Shown: piece after piece, positions 5,798 through 7,179 of the stretch
Layout: every line of letters begins with the position of its first letter
Position numbering within the stretch: position 1 is the stretch's first letter
Assembly: GCA_011049955.1 (NCBI GenBank)
Contig: DRGV01000059.1
Span: 1 to 7,179, forward strand
Length of the DNA stretch: 7,179 nt
Direction of reading: 5' to 3'
Source: a bacterium
GTDB taxonomy: Bacteria > UBP18 > UBA7526
Program-made: the position numbers and the translations under genes
Notes under the pieces: generated by a model
Database searches by the model: none
Told to the model about the DNA's origin: nothing
The model's input: only the letters and a program-made list of their open reading frames with translations

Positions 5798-6370
5798 TTG
5801 AAAGAATTATTTGGTAAAGAATTAAAGGTTATCGATCTGGGGTTAGAGTCCTTTCACGAATCATTAAAGGAACAAGGGGTAGAGGTTTTGCATGTCGATT
5901 GGAAACCTCCTTCTCCCAGAGTAAGAATACTCGCTAAACTTGATAATCGAGCCATCGACAAGGCAAATAGGGAGGCGGTCAAGAGGCTAATCGACTCCCA
6001 GCCGATACTGGTAGACACCAGACAGGCCAAGGATGTCATTCCCGGAATGACTAAGAGGACTATTCTCCATGCCGGGCCTCCCATAGAATGGAAGAGGATG
6101 TGCGGACCGGTAAAGGGAGCCATAATGGGCGCCCTGATCTATGAGGGATTAGCAAAGAACCCAAAAGAAGCAAAAGCATTAGCAGCCAGTGGAGAGATTA
6201 AATTTTCTCCCTGCCACCATCATAATGCCGTGGGTCCCATGGCGGGAGTAGTTTCTGCTTCTATGTATGTCTTCGTGGTCAAGAATCAGAAGTTTGGAAA
6301 TTACGCCTATTGCACCTTGAATGAAGGTTTAGGGAAGGTCTTGAGATTCGGGCTTATAGTGGAGAGGTAA
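5798..6370 (+). CDS. DUF1116 protein (YlbE/AllG-like), N-terminal part of a frameshifted gene
   Basis: This frame encodes the first 185 family residues: KELFGKELKVIDLGLESF, GVEVLHVDWKPPS (27-39), a middle region ending DVIPGM, HAGPPIEW (91-98), MCGPVKGAIMGALIYEGLA, PCHHHNAVGPMAG (138-150) and YCTLNEGLGKVLRFG (171-185). It then leaves the family with LIVER and a TAA at 6368-6370. The expected continuation (AYSGEVIERLKW) is present in frame 1 from 6352, so one base is missing at the GGG of 6350-6352. DUF1116 proteins accompany FdrA; to my knowledge E. coli YlbE is AllG of oxamate carbamoyltransferase. I chose TTG 5798 because it has a matched ribosome binding site and fits the usual family N-terminus. 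The frame also opens at GTG 5759, but those extra residues are encoded by intergenic repeats. Confidence 0.85.
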   Translation: MKELFGKELKVIDLGLESFHESLKEQGVEVLHVDWKPPSPRVRILAKLDNRAIDKANREAVKRLIDSQPILVDTRQAKDVIPGMTKRTILHAGPPIEWKRMCGPVKGAIMGALIYEGLAKNPKEAKALAASGEIKFSPCHHHNAVGPMAGVVSASMYVFVVKNQKFGNYAYCTLNEGLGKVLRFGLIVER

Positions 6371-7143
6371 TCGAGAGACTTAAGTGGCTGGAGAAGGTCC
6401 TGGCTCCGGGTCTGAAGAAGGCGGTCAAGAAATCCGGAGGGATAAACATTAAGAACCTTACTGCCCAGGCATTACAGATGGGGGATGAGTGCCATAATCG
6501 GAATGTGGCCGCTACTTCTCTATTTTTGAAGGAGCTTATTCCCTATCTTTTAGAGACCGATCTGAATAAGAAGACAATAAGAGAGATCATTGAGTTTATC
6601 TCCGGGAATGTTCACTTTTTCTTAAACCTTTCTATGGCGGCCTGCAAGGCAAATGCAGATACTATTCTTAATTTTAAGAATAGTTCCTTAGTGAGCGCCA
6701 TGGCCAGGAACGGAACGGAGATCGGAATCAGGATAGCCGGTTTAGGAAATAGGTGGTTTACGGCAAAGGCCGGAATGCCCAAGGGATTATACTTTGCTGG
6801 ATACAGCGATAAGGATGCCAATCCCGACTTAGGCGATTCCACTATTTCAGAGGTCGCAGGCATTGGGGGATTTGCTATGGCTTCTGCGCCGGCCATCGTC
6901 CAGTTCATCGGAGGGAGCCCTCAGGATGCTATTAAATATACCAAGGAGATGTATGAGATTACGGTTGCCAAACATAGTATTTACAAGATTCCAGTCCTTG
7001 ATTTCATGGGGACACCTATCGGTATTGACATTAGAAAAATAGTTGAGACCGGAATTACCCCCTTCATCAATACTGGTATTGCCCATAAAGAACCGGGCAT
7101 CCCCATAGATTCCAGTAAGCGGGGACTTACTAATTACTTCTAA
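6352..7143 (+). CDS. DUF1116 protein (YlbE/AllG-like), C-terminal part of the same frameshifted gene
   Basis: Frame 1 resumes the family sequence without a gap: AYSGEVIERLKWLEKVLAPG, then ALQMGDECHNRN, NVHFFLNLSMAA, SAMARNGTEIGIRIAGLG, RWFTA, GLYFAGYSDKDANPDLGDS, EVAGIGGFAMASAPAIVQFIGG, DFMGTPIGIDIRKIVETGI and NTGIAHKEPG. With the first part this gives about 448 residues, a normal family length. No start codon with a ribosome binding site stands near 6352; the first ATG (6478) falls inside the conserved MGDECHNRN block, so an independent gene is unlikely. It is best read as one gene interrupted by a single-base loss, either in the cell or in the assembly. If the loss is real, the DUF1116 subunit would be absent here unless another copy exists. 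Confidence 0.85.
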   Translation, partial: AYSGEVIERLKWLEKVLAPGLKKAVKKSGGINIKNLTAQALQMGDECHNRNVAATSLFLKELIPYLLETDLNKKTIREIIEFISGNVHFFLNLSMAACKANADTILNFKNSSLVSAMARNGTEIGIRIAGLGNRWFTAKAGMPKGLYFAGYSDKDANPDLGDSTISEVAGIGGFAMASAPAIVQFIGGSPQDAIKYTKEMYEITVAKHSIYKIPVLDFMGTPIGIDIRKIVETGITPFINTGIAHKEPGIPIDSSKRGLTNYF

Positions 7144-7145
7144 AT

Positions 7146-7174
7146 GACCGGAACAGGGCCAGAGGGTCCCGGTC
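7146..7174. terminator. Possible hairpin just after the DUF1116 stop
   Basis: GACCGG (7146-7151) and CCGGTC (7169-7174) pair perfectly. GGCC (7157-7160) and GGTC (7165-7168) add an inner stem with one G-U pair and an AGAG loop, leaving a 5-nt bulge on the 5' side. It starts 3 nt after the TAA. No T tract is visible before the window ends, and an ATG at 7144 opens a frame through the same bases, so this may instead be the start of the next gene. Confidence 0.25.
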
Positions 7175-7179
7175 AAGGC

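Noticed and set aside
6340..6370. Programmed -1 frameshifting in the DUF1116 gene
   Set aside because: No canonical slippery heptamer, and a single missing G in a G run is a simpler explanation.
6478..7143. Independent gene starting at ATG 6478
   Set aside because: The ATG lies inside a conserved DUF1116 block, has no clear ribosome binding site, and family sequence continues upstream in the same frame to 6352.
6847..7176. 109-residue - strand open frame at the window end
   Set aside because: Antisense to the conserved DUF1116 C-terminus, with no recognisable motif.
7144..7179. Start of another gene at ATG 7144 (MTGTGPEGPGQG)
   Set aside because: Only 12 codons are visible, the same bases form a hairpin, and no ribosome binding site can be separated from the preceding gene end.

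Overview
The window is a bacterial chromosome segment with every recognisable gene on the + strand. It looks like an uncultured, probably anaerobic bacterium. Coding strands are rich in A and G, proteins are rich in Lys and Glu, and the gaps between genes are filled with short word-like repeats (ACTTTTT, AGTCCAA, ATCTGTG, AATGCAAAAT, GCGAAGCGAG). That style suggests a candidate-phylum metagenome assembly, but nothing here fixes the taxon.

Region 1 (1-1080) holds the end of a TPR protein, a short ORF that looks like a detached C-terminal end of a ComEC-type metallo-beta-lactamase domain, and a highly charged coiled-coil protein with one C-terminal membrane anchor. Region 2 (1094-2441) is a dCTP deaminase (dcd) whose 3' end overlaps a DUF2877 (YlbF/AllH-type) gene. 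A 336-bp gap of 7-bp tandem repeats follows. Region 3 (2781-4331) is an FdrA/AllF-family gene. Region 4 (4332-5797) is a phosphoribosyltransferase-like gene with copies of the same ATCTGTG-type repeat on both sides. Region 5 (5798-7143) is a DUF1116 (YlbE/AllG-type) gene, broken by one missing base near 6350.

DUF2877, FdrA and DUF1116 are the three protein families encoded side by side in the E. coli allantoin region (ylbF, fdrA, ylbE). To my knowledge they have been assigned there as subunits AllH, AllF and AllG of oxamate carbamoyltransferase, which converts oxalurate plus phosphate into oxamate plus carbamoyl phosphate. All three are present here but in a different order, with a phosphoribosyltransferase-like gene between two of them and dCTP deaminase overlapping the third. 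No carbamate kinase is in view. A carbamoyl-transfer or related catabolic complex with a link to nucleotide metabolism is therefore the main inference, and the true substrate is not shown by the sequence.

The strongest small-scale signal is a shared 17-base element, TTCCRAGCGWAGCGAGG. It supplies the ribosome binding site of both fdrA and the DUF1116 gene at the same 5-nt distance from the start codon. The DUF1116 break looks like a one-base deletion in a G run (assembly error or recent mutation), because both halves match one continuous family protein.
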